Below the pieces are notes generated by a model that saw only the letters and a program-made list of their open reading frames with translations, did no database searches and had not been told where the DNA came from. A program made the translations under genes and the position numbers. Below, piece after piece: positions 1 through 19,004 of a stretch of DNA of 64,000 bases. This stretch comes from Streptomyces zhihengii (GTDB lineage Bacteria > Actinomycetota > Actinomycetes > Streptomycetales > Streptomycetaceae), in the NCBI RefSeq assembly GCF_016919245.1, contig NZ_JAFEJA010000001.1:3506001-3570000 (forward strand), in the 5' to 3' direction. How positions within the stretch are numbered: position 1 is the stretch's first letter; each line of letters starts with the position of its first letter.

Positions 1-1
1 C

Positions 2-541
2 AGGGAGACCTGTTCGGCGACGATCATCGCCCCCACCTGGATCCTGACCGCCAAGCACTGCGTCACCGGCGGCGGGCTGTCGTTCCGCATCGGCAGCCTG
101 GACCAGCACAGCGGCGGCACCGTCGCCAACGGCGCCCAGACCTACACCCACAGCTCGGACCTCGCCCTGGTGCGGCTGGACCGTTCGGTCGGCGGCACCT
201 ACGCCACCCTCGGCCAGCCCGGCACCGTCCGCGTCGGCCAGAGCGTCCAGGTCTACGGCTGGGGCGCCACCTCGCAGTGCGGCTCCGAGGCCAACTGCCA
301 GTCCCGCTACCTCAAGGTCGCGAACGTGACCGTGTCCAGCGGCTGCACCGACGCCTACGGCGGCTCCGCGATCTGCGCCCGCCGCGGCAACGGCATCACC
401 GCCGGCGGAGACTCCGGCGGCCCGATGATGCTGAACGGCGTCCAGGTCGGCGTCGCCTCCACCAGCGACCGCCAGACCACCACGGCGTACACCAACGTCA
501 CCGCCTACCGGTCCTGGATCCAGTCGGTCGCCGGCGTCTGA
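2..541 (+). CDS. Secreted trypsin-like serine protease (S1 family), 5' end outside window
   Basis: This is the C-terminal 179 codons of a chymotrypsin-fold serine endopeptidase; the start and any signal peptide lie before base 1. The frame is open from base 2. All three catalytic residues are visible: His in TAKHC (residue 19 of the visible part), Asp in SDLALVRL, and Ser in GDSGGPM. Paired cysteines around the His and Ser loops fit disulfides of an exported enzyme. The gene converges on tuf and the two are separated by back-to-back hairpins. The family is known for extracellular proteolysis in Streptomyces; the substrate cannot be told from this fragment. Confidence 0.9.
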   Translation, partial: RETCSATIIAPTWILTAKHCVTGGGLSFRIGSLDQHSGGTVANGAQTYTHSSDLALVRLDRSVGGTYATLGQPGTVRVGQSVQVYGWGATSQCGSEANCQSRYLKVANVTVSSGCTDAYGGSAICARRGNGITAGGDSGGPMMLNGVQVGVASTSDRQTTTAYTNVTAYRSWIQSVAGV

Positions 542-551
542 TCCCGGGAAC

Positions 552-569
552 CCGGGGGCACGCCCCCGG
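552..569 (+). terminator. Hairpin after the protease gene
   Basis: A short G/C hairpin (CCGGGGGC, 2-base loop, GCCCCCGG type) begins 10 bases after the protease stop codon. It probably ends that transcript. No U-run follows, as is common in Streptomyces. Confidence 0.5.
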
Positions 570-584
570 CACCCCGCACATGAC

Positions 585-626
585 GAAGGGCCCCGCACCT
601 CCCTTGCGAGAGGTGCGGGGCCCTTC
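585..626 (-). terminator. Strong terminator of tuf
   Basis: Perfect 16-bp arms (585-600 and 611-626) flank a 10-base loop, 39 bases past the tuf stop. The position between convergent genes suggests it stops tuf transcription and may act in both directions. Confidence 0.85.
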
Positions 627-664
627 TTGCAGCTCGGTGAGCTACCAGGTCAGACCAACGGGAC

Positions 665-1858
<1,194 letters not shown>

Positions 1859-1975
1859 TGGGGTCCTCCTGGAGTGGTTCTGAACGCCTTGCTCATCGGC
1901 GCCAGGTGATCTTTGCTGGGAAGCCGGCCGCCGGGGACAACCCCTGAAGGTTTCGGGGCGAACCCCGGCGGTCGG

Positions 1976-1981
1976 TGTCAA
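1976..1981 (-). promoter_or_regulatory. Possible -35 element of a tuf-specific promoter
   Basis: TTGACA in the fusA-tuf gap on the minus strand, with a second TTGACG at 1990-1995. No convincing -10 hexamer was found at 16-19 bases, so this is tentative. A separate tuf promoter in the gap is known for Streptomyces. Confidence 0.3.
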
Positions 1982-2005
1982 GCCTAAAGCGTCAACTCGG
2001 GTGAG

Positions 2006-4132
<2,127 letters not shown>

Positions 4133-4170
4133 ATGGCTCAGTCTTCTCTCGGTCTCGATGGGGGTAGCGA

Positions 4171-4641
4171 CTACCAGCGGTAGTGCGCGAAGGCCTTGTT
4201 GGACTCGGCCATCTTGTGCGTGTCCTCACGCTTCTTGACCGAAGCGCCGAGGCCGTTGGAGGCGTCGAGCAGTTCGTTCATGAGGCGCTCGGTCATGGTC
4301 TTCTCGCGGCGGGCGCGGGAGTAGCCCACGACCCAGCGCAGCGCGAGGGTGGAGGCGCGGCCCGGCTTGACCTCGATCGGCACCTGGTAGGTGGCGCCAC
4401 CGACACGGCGGGACTTGACCTCGAGGGACGGCTTGACGTTCTCGAGAGCGCGCTTCAGCGTGATGACCGGGTCGGCGCCGGTCTTCTCGCGAAGACCCTC
4501 CATGGCGCCGTAGACGATCCGCTCGGCGGTGGAACGCTTGCCGTTCAGCAGGATCTTGTTGATGAGCGAGGTCACCAGAGGAGAACCGTAGACCGGGTCG
4601 ATGATGACCGGGCGCTTCGGGGCGGGGCCCTTACGAGGCAT
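4171..4641 (-). CDS. rpsG: 30S ribosomal protein S7
   Basis: The 156-residue protein begins [12 protein letters not shown] and matches S7 throughout, including [14 protein letters not shown] and the C-terminal [21 protein letters not shown]7 nucleates folding of the 3' domain of 16S rRNA and lines the E-site cleft. In many bacteria S7 represses its own str operon; no leader structure for that was identified here. Only 2 bases separate its start from the rpsL stop, so the two are very likely co-translated. Confidence 0.99.
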   Translation of the reverse strand: MPRKGPAPKRPVIIDPVYGSPLVTSLINKILLNGKRSTAERIVYGAMEGLREKTGADPVITLKRALENVKPSLEVKSRRVGGATYQVPIEVKPGRASTLALRWVVGYSRARREKTMTERLMNELLDASNGLGASVKKREDTHKMAESNKAFAHYRW

Positions 4642-4643
4642 TC

Positions 4644-5015
4644 TTACTTCTCCTTCTTGGCGCCGTAGCGGCTGCGGGCCTGCTTGCGGTTCTTGACGCC
4701 CTGGGTGTCCAGGGAACCGCGGATGATCTTGTAGCGAACACCCGGCAGGTCCTTCACACGGCCACCACGCACGAGCACGATGGAGTGCTCCTGCAGGTTG
4801 TGTCCCTCACCCGGGATGTAGGCCGTGACCTCGATACCGGAGGTCAGACGCACACGCGCGACCTTACGGAGGGCCGAGTTCGGCTTCTTCGGGGTGGTCG
4901 TGAACACACGCGTGCAGACGCCGCGGCGCTGAGGGGAACCCTCGAGTGCGGGCGTCTTGTTCTTCTCGACCTTGTCCTGCCGGCCCTTGCGGACCAGCTG
5001 CTGGATCGTAGGCAC
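4644..5015 (-). CDS. rpsL: 30S ribosomal protein S12
   Basis: The 123-residue S12 guards decoding accuracy at the A site. The loops where streptomycin-resistance changes occur look wild type: Lys is kept in [12 protein letters not shown] and in [10 protein letters not shown]. It is the first gene of the rpsL-rpsG-fusA-tuf operon, behind a candidate promoter at 5208-5236. The start ATG is at 5015, downstream of AGGAGAAG-like sequence (GGAGAAGT on the minus strand). Confidence 0.99.
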   Translation of the reverse strand: MPTIQQLVRKGRQDKVEKNKTPALEGSPQRRGVCTRVFTTTPKKPNSALRKVARVRLTSGIEVTAYIPGEGHNLQEHSIVLVRGGRVKDLPGVRYKIIRGSLDTQGVKNRKQARSRYGAKKEK

Positions 5016-5207
5016 TACTTCTCCGGTTTCTGTGTGCCGTCTGTGAAACTAACCTGGAACGTCACCGACCCACGCGGTCGGGTGTGTCGGAAGCTGCGGA
5101 CCTCCGCACAAGGCGGAAACGGCGCAGATCGCGGTGGCCGGTCTCGGACTCGCGGTGCGGTTGAGGACACGCACACGAGCCCAGGCACACCCCAGGCACA
5201 AGGTCTG

Positions 5208-5236
5208 AGCGTACCTACCGCATCGGCATCGGTCAA
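5208..5236 (-). promoter_or_regulatory. Candidate promoter of the rpsL (str) operon
   Basis: On the minus strand TTGACC (5231-5236) and TACGCT (5208-5213) are separated by 17 bases, close to the vegetative sigma consensus. The implied transcript start is near 5200, giving a leader of roughly 185 bases before rpsL. Confidence 0.55.
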
Positions 5237-5332
5237 AACAAATGGCCTCGCGCAGCCGCCCACGGCCTTCGGGCGGCGCCCGCCGCCCCCGGGCGACCCG
5301 CTCGGCGCCCCGCCCCCGCCGGCCCGGCGAAC

Positions 5333-5375
5333 GCCGGAGGGCGGCCACCCCCACGGGGTGACCGCCCTCCGGACG
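5333..5375 (-). terminator. Terminator of rpoC
   Basis: Long inverted repeat with arms CCGGAGGGCGG and CCGCCCTCCGG and a second inner ACCCC/GGGGT pairing, starting about a dozen bases after the rpoC stop on the minus strand. Confidence 0.75.
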
Positions 5376-5386
5376 TCGCTCACGCC

Positions 5387-9289
<3,903 letters not shown>

Positions 9290-9376
9290 TTTTTCGTCAA
9301 TCCCTCTTTCGGGGTTGTGCCCTCCGCGTCAGCGGAAAACGGGCTCTGTATCAGTGGTCTGTACGGTCCCGGGGAC

Positions 9377-9406
9377 GGTGGGGGCTCCCTTCCGGGAGCC
9401 CCCACC
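9377..9406 (-). terminator. Hairpin between rpoB and rpoC
   Basis: A perfect 13-bp stem (9377-9389 with 9394-9406) and a TTCC loop start just after the rpoB stop. rpoB and rpoC are normally one transcript, so this may be a partial attenuator or processing site rather than a full stop. No U-run follows. Confidence 0.6.
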
Positions 9407-9413
9407 GGGCCCG

Positions 9414-12899
<3,486 letters not shown>

Positions 12900-13059
12900 G
12901 AGGGGGTCCTTCCGAGGGCTCGGACTCACTACGCGCGTACCGGTCCCATGCTGTGCGTCGAAAGAAGGCCCAGGTCGGGGCTTGTTTTCGGTCGATGCTC
13001 AGGTATGGAGATGCCCCTGGTGACGGGCAGGGGGCAGCTAACAGGCAGCGCAAAGGGTC

Positions 13060-13088
13060 AGTGTAGCCACATGGCACACTGATGTCCA
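13060..13088 (-). promoter_or_regulatory. Candidate rpoB promoter
   Basis: Minus-strand TGGACA (13083-13088) and TACACT (13060-13065) are spaced by 17 bases, giving a transcript start near 13053 and a leader of about 150 bases before the TTG start of rpoB. A separate rpoBC promoter fits the hairpin after rplL. Confidence 0.5.
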
Positions 13089-13405
13089 GTCCCGGTTTTG
13101 GGAAGACACGAGACCCTTCGTTGTACTCAACTCCGCGAACCCCATGCGCCGTGAGGCGCACATCGATACTGCCCGTTCGGCCGCCGATCCATGCCTCGGA
13201 TACGGATCGTTGTGGCGACGCGTCCTGAGAATTGCGCGCTGCGTGCGGTTCGTCAAGGCCCCCTGCCCCCGGGCTGCCGCCAAGGGTCGCCCGCAGGCCA
13301 CCGGGAGCGGGGCGTCTGCCTGCGGATTCGCTCCGCAGACGGCCATGATCACCCTACCCCGCACAGCGGGAAGAGCAAGGCAGCCTCCACCGGCCCGCCC
13401 GCATG

Positions 13406-13443
13406 CCGAAGGGCGACCACCCGGTTGGATGATCGCCCTTCGG
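13406..13443 (-). terminator. Terminator or attenuator after rplL
   Basis: 11-bp perfect outer stem (13406-13416 with 13433-13443), about 75 bases after the rplL stop. In many bacteria the rplL-rpoB gap attenuates transcription so ribosomal proteins outnumber polymerase; this hairpin is well placed to do that. Confidence 0.65.
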
Positions 13444-13517
13444 TGTGCGTGCGTTACACACCGGGAGTCGGCGGACTCCCGACGCGCACGCTCAGTGAGT
13501 CACGGGGACTCGTGAGG

Positions 13518-13898
13518 TCACTTGACCTCGACGGAGGCGCCGGCGGCCTTGAGGGACTCGGCAGCCTTCTCCGCGGCCTCCTTGGCGACCTTCTCGAGGA
13601 CCGGCTTCGGGGTGCCGTCGACGAGGTCCTTGGCCTCCTTCAGACCCAGGGAGGTCAGCTCGCGCACGACCTTGATGACCTGGATCTTCTTCTCGCCGGC
13701 GCCGGTGAGGATGACGTCGAACTCGTCCTGCTCCTCGACGGCCTCGGCGGCGGCGGCCGGGCCGGCCGGGGCGGCGGCGACGGCCGCGGCGGCGGTGACG
13801 TCGAACTTCTCCTCGAAGGCCTTCACGAACTCGGAGAGCTCGATGAGGGTCATCTCTTCGAACTGCGCGAGCAGGTCGTCCTGGGACAGCTTCGCCAT
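13518..13898 (-). CDS. rplL: 50S ribosomal protein L7/L12
   Basis: The 126-residue stalk protein recruits translation GTPases. It has an N-terminal dimerisation helix ([20 protein letters not shown]), an Ala/Pro-rich flexible hinge around residues 40-55, and the C-terminal domain with [20 protein letters not shown]. The ATG at 13898 is chosen because GGAAGG precedes it by 8 bases; the in-frame upstream ATG at 13940 lies in the rplJ-rplL gap without a site. It is paired with rplJ, its binding partner in the stalk. Confidence 0.98.
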   Translation of the reverse strand: MAKLSQDDLLAQFEEMTLIELSEFVKAFEEKFDVTAAAAVAAAPAGPAAAAEAVEEQDEFDVILTGAGEKKIQVIKVVRELTSLGLKEAKDLVDGTPKPVLEKVAKEAAEKAAESLKAAGASVEVK

Positions 13899-14009
13899 GA
13901 TGGCGTCCTTCCACTCATTCGGCTGGTGCCGTGTGTACATGTAGGCGGGCGTACATTTCGGCCCGCTGCGACCCGCGCCTAGGCGGCGAGGGTCATTGCG
14001 CGAGCCGAA

Positions 14010-14540
14010 TTACTCGGCACCGCCCTGCTCGGCCTGCTTGGCACGAAGCGCCTCCGCGGTGCGGACGAACTTCGAGGGAAGCGCCTGGAAGAGCTGAGCA
14101 GTCTGCGTCTGCTTGCCCTTGAAGGCACCCGCCAGCTTGGCGAGCAGAACCTCGCGGGACTCGAGGTCCGCGAGCTTCTTGATCTCATCGGCGGACAGCG
14201 CCTTGCCATCAAGGACACCGCCCTTGATGATCAGGTTCGGGTTGTCCTTGGCGAAGTCACGAAGACCCTTCGCCGACTCCACCGGGTCACCGGTGATGAA
14301 GGCAACCGCCGTCGGACCAGCGAAGTGGTCGTCGAGCGAGGTGATCCCGGCCTCATTGGCCGCAATCTTGGTCAGCGTGTTCTTCACCACGGCGTACTGG
14401 GCGTTCTCACCGAGCGAACGACGCAGCGTCTTGAGCTGCGCCACGGTGAGACCCCGGTACTCGGTCAGCACAGCGGCGTTCGAGCTGCGGAACTGCTCCG
14501 CGAGCTCGGCTACCGCGGCAGCCTTGTCGGGCCTTGCCAT
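14010..14540 (-). CDS. rplJ: 50S ribosomal protein L10
   Basis: The 176-residue base of the ribosomal stalk; it binds 23S rRNA and anchors L7/L12 dimers through its C-terminal helix. The start is the ATG at 14540, preceded by GGAAGGAGG at 14550-14558, and the protein begins [17 protein letters not shown] longer open frame runs to 14879, but it crosses the L10 leader and is not coding. L10 in complex with L12 usually represses its own mRNA through that leader. Confidence 0.98.
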   Translation of the reverse strand: MARPDKAAAVAELAEQFRSSNAAVLTEYRGLTVAQLKTLRRSLGENAQYAVVKNTLTKIAANEAGITSLDDHFAGPTAVAFITGDPVESAKGLRDFAKDNPNLIIKGGVLDGKALSADEIKKLADLESREVLLAKLAGAFKGKQTQTAQLFQALPSKFVRTAEALRAKQAEQGGAE

Positions 14541-14559
14541 GAGCGTCGGCCTCCTTCCG

Positions 14560-14757
14560 GGTGATGAGGACCGCTCAGAAGGGGCTGAACAAAACGAAAC
14601 GCCCCGGCGCAGGCGCACGGGGCGTAGCTCGACCGGAACGGAAACCGTCCGGGAGCTTTCCACAGTCACCTGCGCGGGTCGTCCGCTCTGAGCGGATCCT
14701 TCGGCCACCGGACCCTCGGGAAGGAGAGCACGGCAACGACCAGCGGTCTTTGGCTTC
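14560..14757 (-). ncRNA. L10 leader (autoregulatory 5' UTR of rplJL)
   Basis: The roughly 200-base transcribed region before rplJ contains several stable stems on the minus strand. The one nearest the gene pairs CGCCCC with GGGGCG around an internal GTGCGCCTGCGC segment and runs straight into TTTCGTTTTG. Such a leader is the known binding site of L10(L12)4 in bacteria, and the position fits exactly. The boundary on the 5' side is inferred from the promoter candidate. Confidence 0.65.
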
Positions 14758-14763
14758 TGTGGA

Positions 14764-14793
14764 AGAGTACGGGAACGGATCCCCGTCAGGCAA
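14764..14793 (-). promoter_or_regulatory. Candidate rplJL promoter
   Basis: Minus-strand TTGCCT (14788-14793) and TACTCT (14764-14769) are spaced by 18 bases, with the transcript start expected near 14757, at the edge of the L10 leader. Confidence 0.45.
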
Positions 14794-14817
14794 ATCCGGT
14801 CAACTGCGGCCGCCGGG

Positions 14818-15771
14818 TCAGGAAGCGGCCGAGTCCGACTGGGCGTCCTGGGCGGCCTCGAGACCCTCGCCGAGCTCACTCAGCATCTCCATCAGGTCGA
14901 CGGTCTCGCCGGCCGGAGGGGTCTGCACGGTGGCCTTGGCGCCGTAGTCGGAGTACTCGGCCACGATCGTCATGGCGCCCTCGGGGCTGTCCATGCCCAC
15001 GTTCATCTTGGCCGGGTAGCCGTCGCCGTCGACCCAGACCTCGATGTCGTAGCCCTCGATGCCGGCATTCTCGACGCCCTGCAGCAGGCTCTTGCGCTCC
15101 TCCGCGGAGAGCACGTCGAGGGACTCGTTGGCGTCGACCATCTCGGCGACGGTGAGCGAGCCCTTGTAGTGGTCCGTGTCGACGCCGCCGACCTTCTCGG
15201 AGCCCACGTGCTTCAGGTTGGGCGAGTCGAGCAGGATGGCGAGCTGGGCGGCCGGGTCCTGGTTCATGTTCTCCAGGCCGCCGGTCATCTGCTTCTGCAG
15301 TTCCTTGTCGCCGGACTGCTCGGCTATCGCGCCGATGTCCATCTTCATCCAGCGCTTGCCGTCCATGTCCTTGGCGGCCTCGGCGCCCATGTCCATGTAC
15401 ATCACGTTGTCGACCATGAGCATGCGCATCTGCTCGGGGCCGCCGGGCTCGGTCTGGAACGCCTCGCCCTTCACCGTCATGTCCATCAGCGTCGGGTCCC
15501 ACCCCATGACGCCCGTCATCTCCATGTCGCCGCCGCCCTCCATGGAGGCCGGCATCTTCATCGTCATCCGCACCTTGGCGGACTTGGCCTCGGAGGTCTT
15601 CTCGAACGCGGCCGTCAGGGCCTGGGTGGCCGCCGAACGGTCCTGCGTCTTCGCCTTCGCGGCGGGCGCGTCGGCGGCCTTCTTCTCCTCGCCCTGACAG
15701 CCGGCGACACCGGCGATCACCGCGAGAGCCGTGACCGCCACGCCCGCGCGCCTCATGACCGACTTGCTCAT
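14818..15771 (-). CDS. Secreted lipoprotein of the LppX/LprG-like type
   Basis: 317-residue lipoprotein. A basic start (SKSVMRRAG), hydrophobic stretch and lipobox VAGC near residue 24 predict export and lipid anchoring. A charged linker ([17 protein letters not shown]) follows, then an antiparallel-beta domain rich in Met with alternating polar residues ([19 protein letters not shown]), as in actinobacterial LolA/LppX-fold proteins that bind lipids or glycolipids. Start chosen at 15771 so that the signal peptide is N-terminal; GGGGTGGGG precedes it. It sits between rplA and rplJ, separated from rplA by a terminator, and seems to be its own unit. The exact ligand is unknown. Confidence 0.8.
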   Translation of the reverse strand: MSKSVMRRAGVAVTALAVIAGVAGCQGEEKKAADAPAAKAKTQDRSAATQALTAAFEKTSEAKSAKVRMTMKMPASMEGGGDMEMTGVMGWDPTLMDMTVKGEAFQTEPGGPEQMRMLMVDNVMYMDMGAEAAKDMDGKRWMKMDIGAIAEQSGDKELQKQMTGGLENMNQDPAAQLAILLDSPNLKHVGSEKVGGVDTDHYKGSLTVAEMVDANESLDVLSAEERKSLLQGVENAGIEGYDIEVWVDGDGYPAKMNVGMDSPEGAMTIVAEYSDYGAKATVQTPPAGETVDLMEMLSELGEGLEAAQDAQSDSAAS

Positions 15772-15841
15772 TCCCCACCCCTGGTTGTCGTTTGCGAACT
15801 CTTTAACCGTAACCCACGGGTACCACACCGGAGAAAAGGAA

Positions 15842-15881
15842 AACCGGCCCCCACCGCCTCAACTGCGCGGTGGGGGCCGGT
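15842..15881 (-). terminator. Terminator of rplK-rplA
   Basis: Nearly perfect long inverted repeat (arms AACCGGCCCCCACCGC and GCGGTGGGGGCCGGTT) in the gap between the rplA stop and the lipoprotein gene. Confidence 0.85.
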
Positions 15882-15917
15882 TCTTCAGACGCGAGACCCG
15901 CGGCTGCCGTCCTGGGA

Positions 15918-16646
15918 TCAGACGGCGGCCGGGTCCTCCTCGACGAGGAGGTTGCGGGTGCGGTTGGAGTCCAGCGGGATGCCGGGGCCCATCGTCGTCG
16001 TCAGGGTCGCCTTCTTGATGTAGCGGCCCTTGGCGGCGGACGGCTTCAGACGGAGGATCTCGTCCAGCGCCGCCGCGTAGTTCTCGACCAGCTTCGTCTC
16101 GTCGAAGGAAACCTTGCCGATGATGAAGTGCAGGTTCGAGTGCTTGTCGACGCGGAACTCGATCTTGCCGCCCTTGATCTCGTTGACGGCCTTGGCGACG
16201 TCCATCGTGACGGTGCCGGTCTTCGGGTTCGGCATCAGACCACGCGGACCGAGCACGCGGCCCAGGCGGCCGACCTTGCCCATGAGGTCCGGGGTGGCGA
16301 CGACCGCGTCGAACTCGTTCAGGCGCTGGCCCTTGGAGATCTCGTCGATCAGTTCGTCGGAGCCGACGATGTCGGCGCCCGCGGCTTCCGCTGCCGCAGC
16401 ACGGTCACCGGTCGCGAAGACCAGGACCCGGGCGGTCTTGCCGGTGCCGTGCGGAAGGTTGACGGTGCCACGGACCATCTGGTCCGCCTTGCGCGGGTCG
16501 ACACCCAGGCGGAAGGCGACCTCGACGGTGCCGTCGAACTTGGTGGCGGCGGTGTCCTTGGCGAGACGGACGGCCTCGAGCGGGGCGTAGTTCCGCTCCC
16601 GGTCGACCTTGGCGTCCGCGCCGCGGAGAGCCTTGCTGCGCTTCAC
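15918..16646 (-). CDS. rplA: 50S ribosomal protein L1
   Basis: The 242-residue L1 protein forms the mobile L1 stalk at the E site. The family signature [20 protein letters not shown] is complete. The start is GTG at 16646 with AGGAG 6 bases upstream. In many bacteria L1 represses the rplK-rplA mRNA. It follows rplK by 105 bases, and a strong hairpin ends the pair. Confidence 0.99.
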   Translation of the reverse strand: MKRSKALRGADAKVDRERNYAPLEAVRLAKDTAATKFDGTVEVAFRLGVDPRKADQMVRGTVNLPHGTGKTARVLVFATGDRAAAAEAAGADIVGSDELIDEISKGQRLNEFDAVVATPDLMGKVGRLGRVLGPRGLMPNPKTGTVTMDVAKAVNEIKGGKIEFRVDKHSNLHFIIGKVSFDETKLVENYAAALDEILRLKPSAAKGRYIKKATLTTTMGPGIPLDSNRTRNLLVEEDPAAV

Positions 16647-16751
16647 TTCTTCTCCTGTGGAGTAACACCATGCGGGGTCGCCGCACGGCTCAGGTGTGGA
16701 GTCGTGGTCCGGGCCGGCGCTGGCCCTGCCACTGAGGTCTTACGGGGACTG

Positions 16752-17186
16752 TCAGCCCTCGACCGTGATGCCCATGGAACGGGCGGTGCCGGCGATGATC
16801 TTCTCCGCGGCGTCCAGGTCGTTGGCGTTCAGGTCGGGCATCTTGGTGGTGGCGATGTCACGGACCTGGTCGCGCGTCAGCTTGGCGACCTTGGTCTTGT
16901 GCGGCTCGCCGGAGCCCTTGTCCACACCCGCGGCCTTGAGGATCAGCTTGGCGGCCGGCGGAGTCTTGGTCACGAAGGTGAAGGAACGGTCCTCGTAGAC
17001 CGTGATCTCCACCGGCACGACCATGCCACGCTGCGACTCGGTCGCGGCGTTGTAGGCCTTGCAGAACTCCATGATGTTGACGCCGTGCTGACCCAGGGCG
17101 GGACCGACCGGCGGAGCCGGGTTGGCCGCGCCGGCCTGGATCTGGAGCTTGATAAGCCCCGTGACCTTCTTCTTCTTGGGAGGCAT
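16752..17186 (-). CDS. rplK: 50S ribosomal protein L11
   Basis: The 144-residue L11 protein, binding site region for thiostrepton and required for stringent-response activation of RelA. The N-terminal [20 protein letters not shown] proline-rich region and C-terminal RNA-binding domain ([27 protein letters not shown]) are intact. It precedes rplA and is separated from nusG by a likely terminator. Confidence 0.99.
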
Positions 17187-17289
17187 GTGCTCTCTCCGGG
17201 TCTAGTGAGAGTTTTCGGCACTCCGTCCGGTCATCCGGATGGAGGCATACCGCACAACGATAACGGGTATTGATGCGCGGCCAAAAACC

Positions 17290-17331
17290 GAGCAGGTCAG
17301 ACAGCCCGGAATGGGCGGTCCGACCTGTTCG
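17290..17331 (-). terminator. Imperfect terminator hairpin after nusG
   Basis: Long stem pairing GAGCAGGTC with GACCTGTTC-type sequence and AGCCC with GGGC, with a few mismatches, located about 20 bases past the nusG stop. Confidence 0.55.
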
Positions 17332-17352
17332 GAAGCCGTACGTCCAGAAGGT

Positions 17353-18252
17353 TCAGTTCTTCTGGATCTGGTCGAAGCTCAGCTCGACCGGGGTCTCGCG
17401 GCCGAAGATCTCGACGAGGCCCTTGACCTTCTTCGAGTCGGCGTTGATCTCGTTGATCGTGGCCTGGAGCGTGGCGAACGGGCCGTCGGTGACGGTGACC
17501 GAGTCGCCGACCTCGAAGTCCAGGACCTGGACCTCGACCTTGCGGGCCGGAGCCGGCTTGCCCTCGGCCTCGGCGGCCTCGCGGGCGGCCTTCTCCTCGG
17601 CCTCGGGGGCGAGCATCTTGACGATCTCGTCCAGCGTCAGCGGGTACGGGTCGTAGGCGTTGCCCACGAAGCCGGTGACACCGGGCGTGTTGCGCACGAC
17701 GCCCCAGGACTCGTTCGTCAGGTCCATGCGGACGAGCACATAGCCGGGCAGCTTGTTCTGCCGGACGTTCTTGCGCTCGCCGTTCTTGATCTGGACGATC
17801 TCTTCCTCGGGGACCTCGGCCTGGTAGATGAAGTCCTCGACGTTCAGCGAGACGGCACGCTGCTCCAGGTTGGCCTTCACGCGCTTCTCGTAGCCCGCGT
17901 AGGTGTGGATCACGTACCACTCGCCGGGCAGACCGCGGAGTTCGTCACGCAGTGCGGCGATCGGGTCGGCCGGGGCCTCGGGCTCGGCGGCGGGCTCGTC
18001 CTCGGCCTCCGCCTCGGCGGCCTCGTCGTCCTCGCCGGCGGGCTCGTCGTCCTCGGCCTCGTCCTCGTCGGCGGAGGAGTCGTCCTCGGTGTGCAGTGCT
18101 GCGTCCTCGGCGGCCTCGCCCGCGGCGTCGTCGGCGGCCTCGGCCTCGTCCGGATCCACAGCGTCTGCCGCCTCGACGATGTCGAGCTCGTCCTCGGTGG
18201 ACTCGAAGCTCTCGCCGGACCGGGCGGAGTCGTTCAGGTTCGCGTCAGACAC
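17353..18252 (-). CDS. nusG: Transcription elongation/antitermination factor NusG, with acidic N-terminal extension
   Basis: 299 residues, against about 180 in Escherichia coli. The NGN domain starts near residue 110 ([20 protein letters not shown]) and binds the polymerase clamp. The C-terminal KOW domain ([15 protein letters not shown]) contacts NusE/S10 or Rho. The extra length is an N-terminal tail of about 100 residues made almost only of Asp, Glu and Ala, and a charged Glu/Ala/Lys insert in the linker before KOW ([20 protein letters not shown]). Such tails are known in Streptomyces NusG; their role is not settled. It is downstream of secE in the usual secE-nusG pair. Confidence 0.97.
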   Translation of the reverse strand: MSDANLNDSARSGESFESTEDELDIVEAADAVDPDEAEAADDAAGEAAEDAALHTEDDSSADEDEAEDDEPAGEDDEAAEAEAEDEPAAEPEAPADPIAALRDELRGLPGEWYVIHTYAGYEKRVKANLEQRAVSLNVEDFIYQAEVPEEEIVQIKNGERKNVRQNKLPGYVLVRMDLTNESWGVVRNTPGVTGFVGNAYDPYPLTLDEIVKMLAPEAEEKAAREAAEAEGKPAPARKVEVQVLDFEVGDSVTVTDGPFATLQATINEINADSKKVKGLVEIFGRETPVELSFDQIQKN

Positions 18253-18326
18253 GGTGGCTGCTTCTTCCTGGATACATATGGGTGGAACATGCGAAAGGGG
18301 CGCCGTTTGACGGCGCCCTCCGCGGA

Positions 18327-18608
18327 TCAGCCGAAGACGTACTTGACTGCTTCCTGGAAGCCGAAGTCAATCACGGTCACGAGGCCGATCATGACGACGA
18401 CGAAGATAATCACCACTGTGGTGTACGTCGTCAGCTGGCTGCGCGTAGGCCAGACGACCTTGCGGAGCTCGGCGACGATCTGGCGGTAGAAGAGGCCGAG
18501 GCGGCCCAGCGGGCCCTTCTTGCCGCGCTTGCCGCCCTTGCGGGGCTTCTTGTCCCGCGACTCGTCCTCGGCATCAGGCATGTCGATGGAGCCCACGGCG
18601 TCCGTCAC
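18327..18608 (-). CDS. secE: Preprotein translocase subunit SecE
   Basis: The 93-residue single-span SecE clamps SecY in the Sec channel. A Lys/Arg-rich cytoplasmic region ([13 protein letters not shown]) precedes the family motif [13 protein letters not shown] and one membrane helix (residues about 64-84). The GTG/ATG choice rests on length and on the AGGTGAGAG ribosome binding region just upstream of 18608. It is directly followed by nusG and preceded by tRNA-Trp, the normal actinobacterial order. Confidence 0.98.
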   Translation of the reverse strand: MTDAVGSIDMPDAEDESRDKKPRKGGKRGKKGPLGRLGLFYRQIVAELRKVVWPTRSQLTTYTTVVIIFVVVMIGLVTVIDFGFQEAVKYVFG

Positions 18609-18714
18609 GATCTCTCACCTGATTCCCGGGTCGGCCGTGCCGCGCCCGGTGGAGCCGCACGGCGGTGCATTGAAGTACGTACATGCGCACACAGCCTGGC
18701 GAAGGTGTGTGTAG

Positions 18715-18787
18715 CAGGGCCGGAGGGACTTGAACCCCCAACCGCTGGTTTTGGAGACCAGTGCTCTACCAATTGAGCTACGACCCT
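18715..18787 (-). tRNA. tRNA-Trp (CCA)
   Basis: 73 bases folding into a full cloverleaf. The acceptor stem AGGGTCG pairs with CGGCCCT (one G-T pair), the anticodon stem CTGGT/ACCAG holds loop CTCCAAA with anticodon CCA, and the T loop is TTCAAGT. No CCA end is encoded. It lies just before secE. Confidence 0.97.
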
Positions 18788-19004
18788 TTGTGGTGCCCCC
18801 CAACCTACCGCATCCGGCCGGATGCACTAAGTGCCCGGTGCGGATGTGGCTGGTGAAGGCCAACGACGGTTGAGTGTACGTGTTCCCAGGCCCGGCGTCG
18901 AACACGATCCACTCCGGCGGTGGGACGGTCCGCTTCTGACCACTGTTGTCCGCTCCTCGAAACCTGTGTGCCGCCCCGGTTTGGCGTCTGGGAGCATGGG
19001 CCGC

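Larger units (their letters stand above)
5016..5386. other. rpoC-rpsL intergenic region
   Basis: 371 bases without a gene. It holds the rpoC terminator at its right end, the rpsL promoter candidate in the middle, and a presumed rpsL leader. Short frames here have poor codon bias and no ribosome binding site. Confidence 0.7.
12900..13517. other. rplL-rpoB intergenic region
   Basis: 618 bases without a convincing gene. It contains the rplL hairpin at its right end, a candidate rpoB promoter and the rpoB leader. Frames on either strand overlap these signals and lack ribosome binding sites. Confidence 0.7.

Noticed and set aside
12930..13161. Possible small gene upstream of rpoB (minus-strand frame to 13161)
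   Set aside because: The frame overlaps the rpoB coding start in another phase, lacks a ribosome binding site and is Arg/Gly-rich noise.
14575..14793. 72-codon frame in the L10 leader
   Set aside because: It spans the structured leader and promoter, with no ribosome binding site or similarity.
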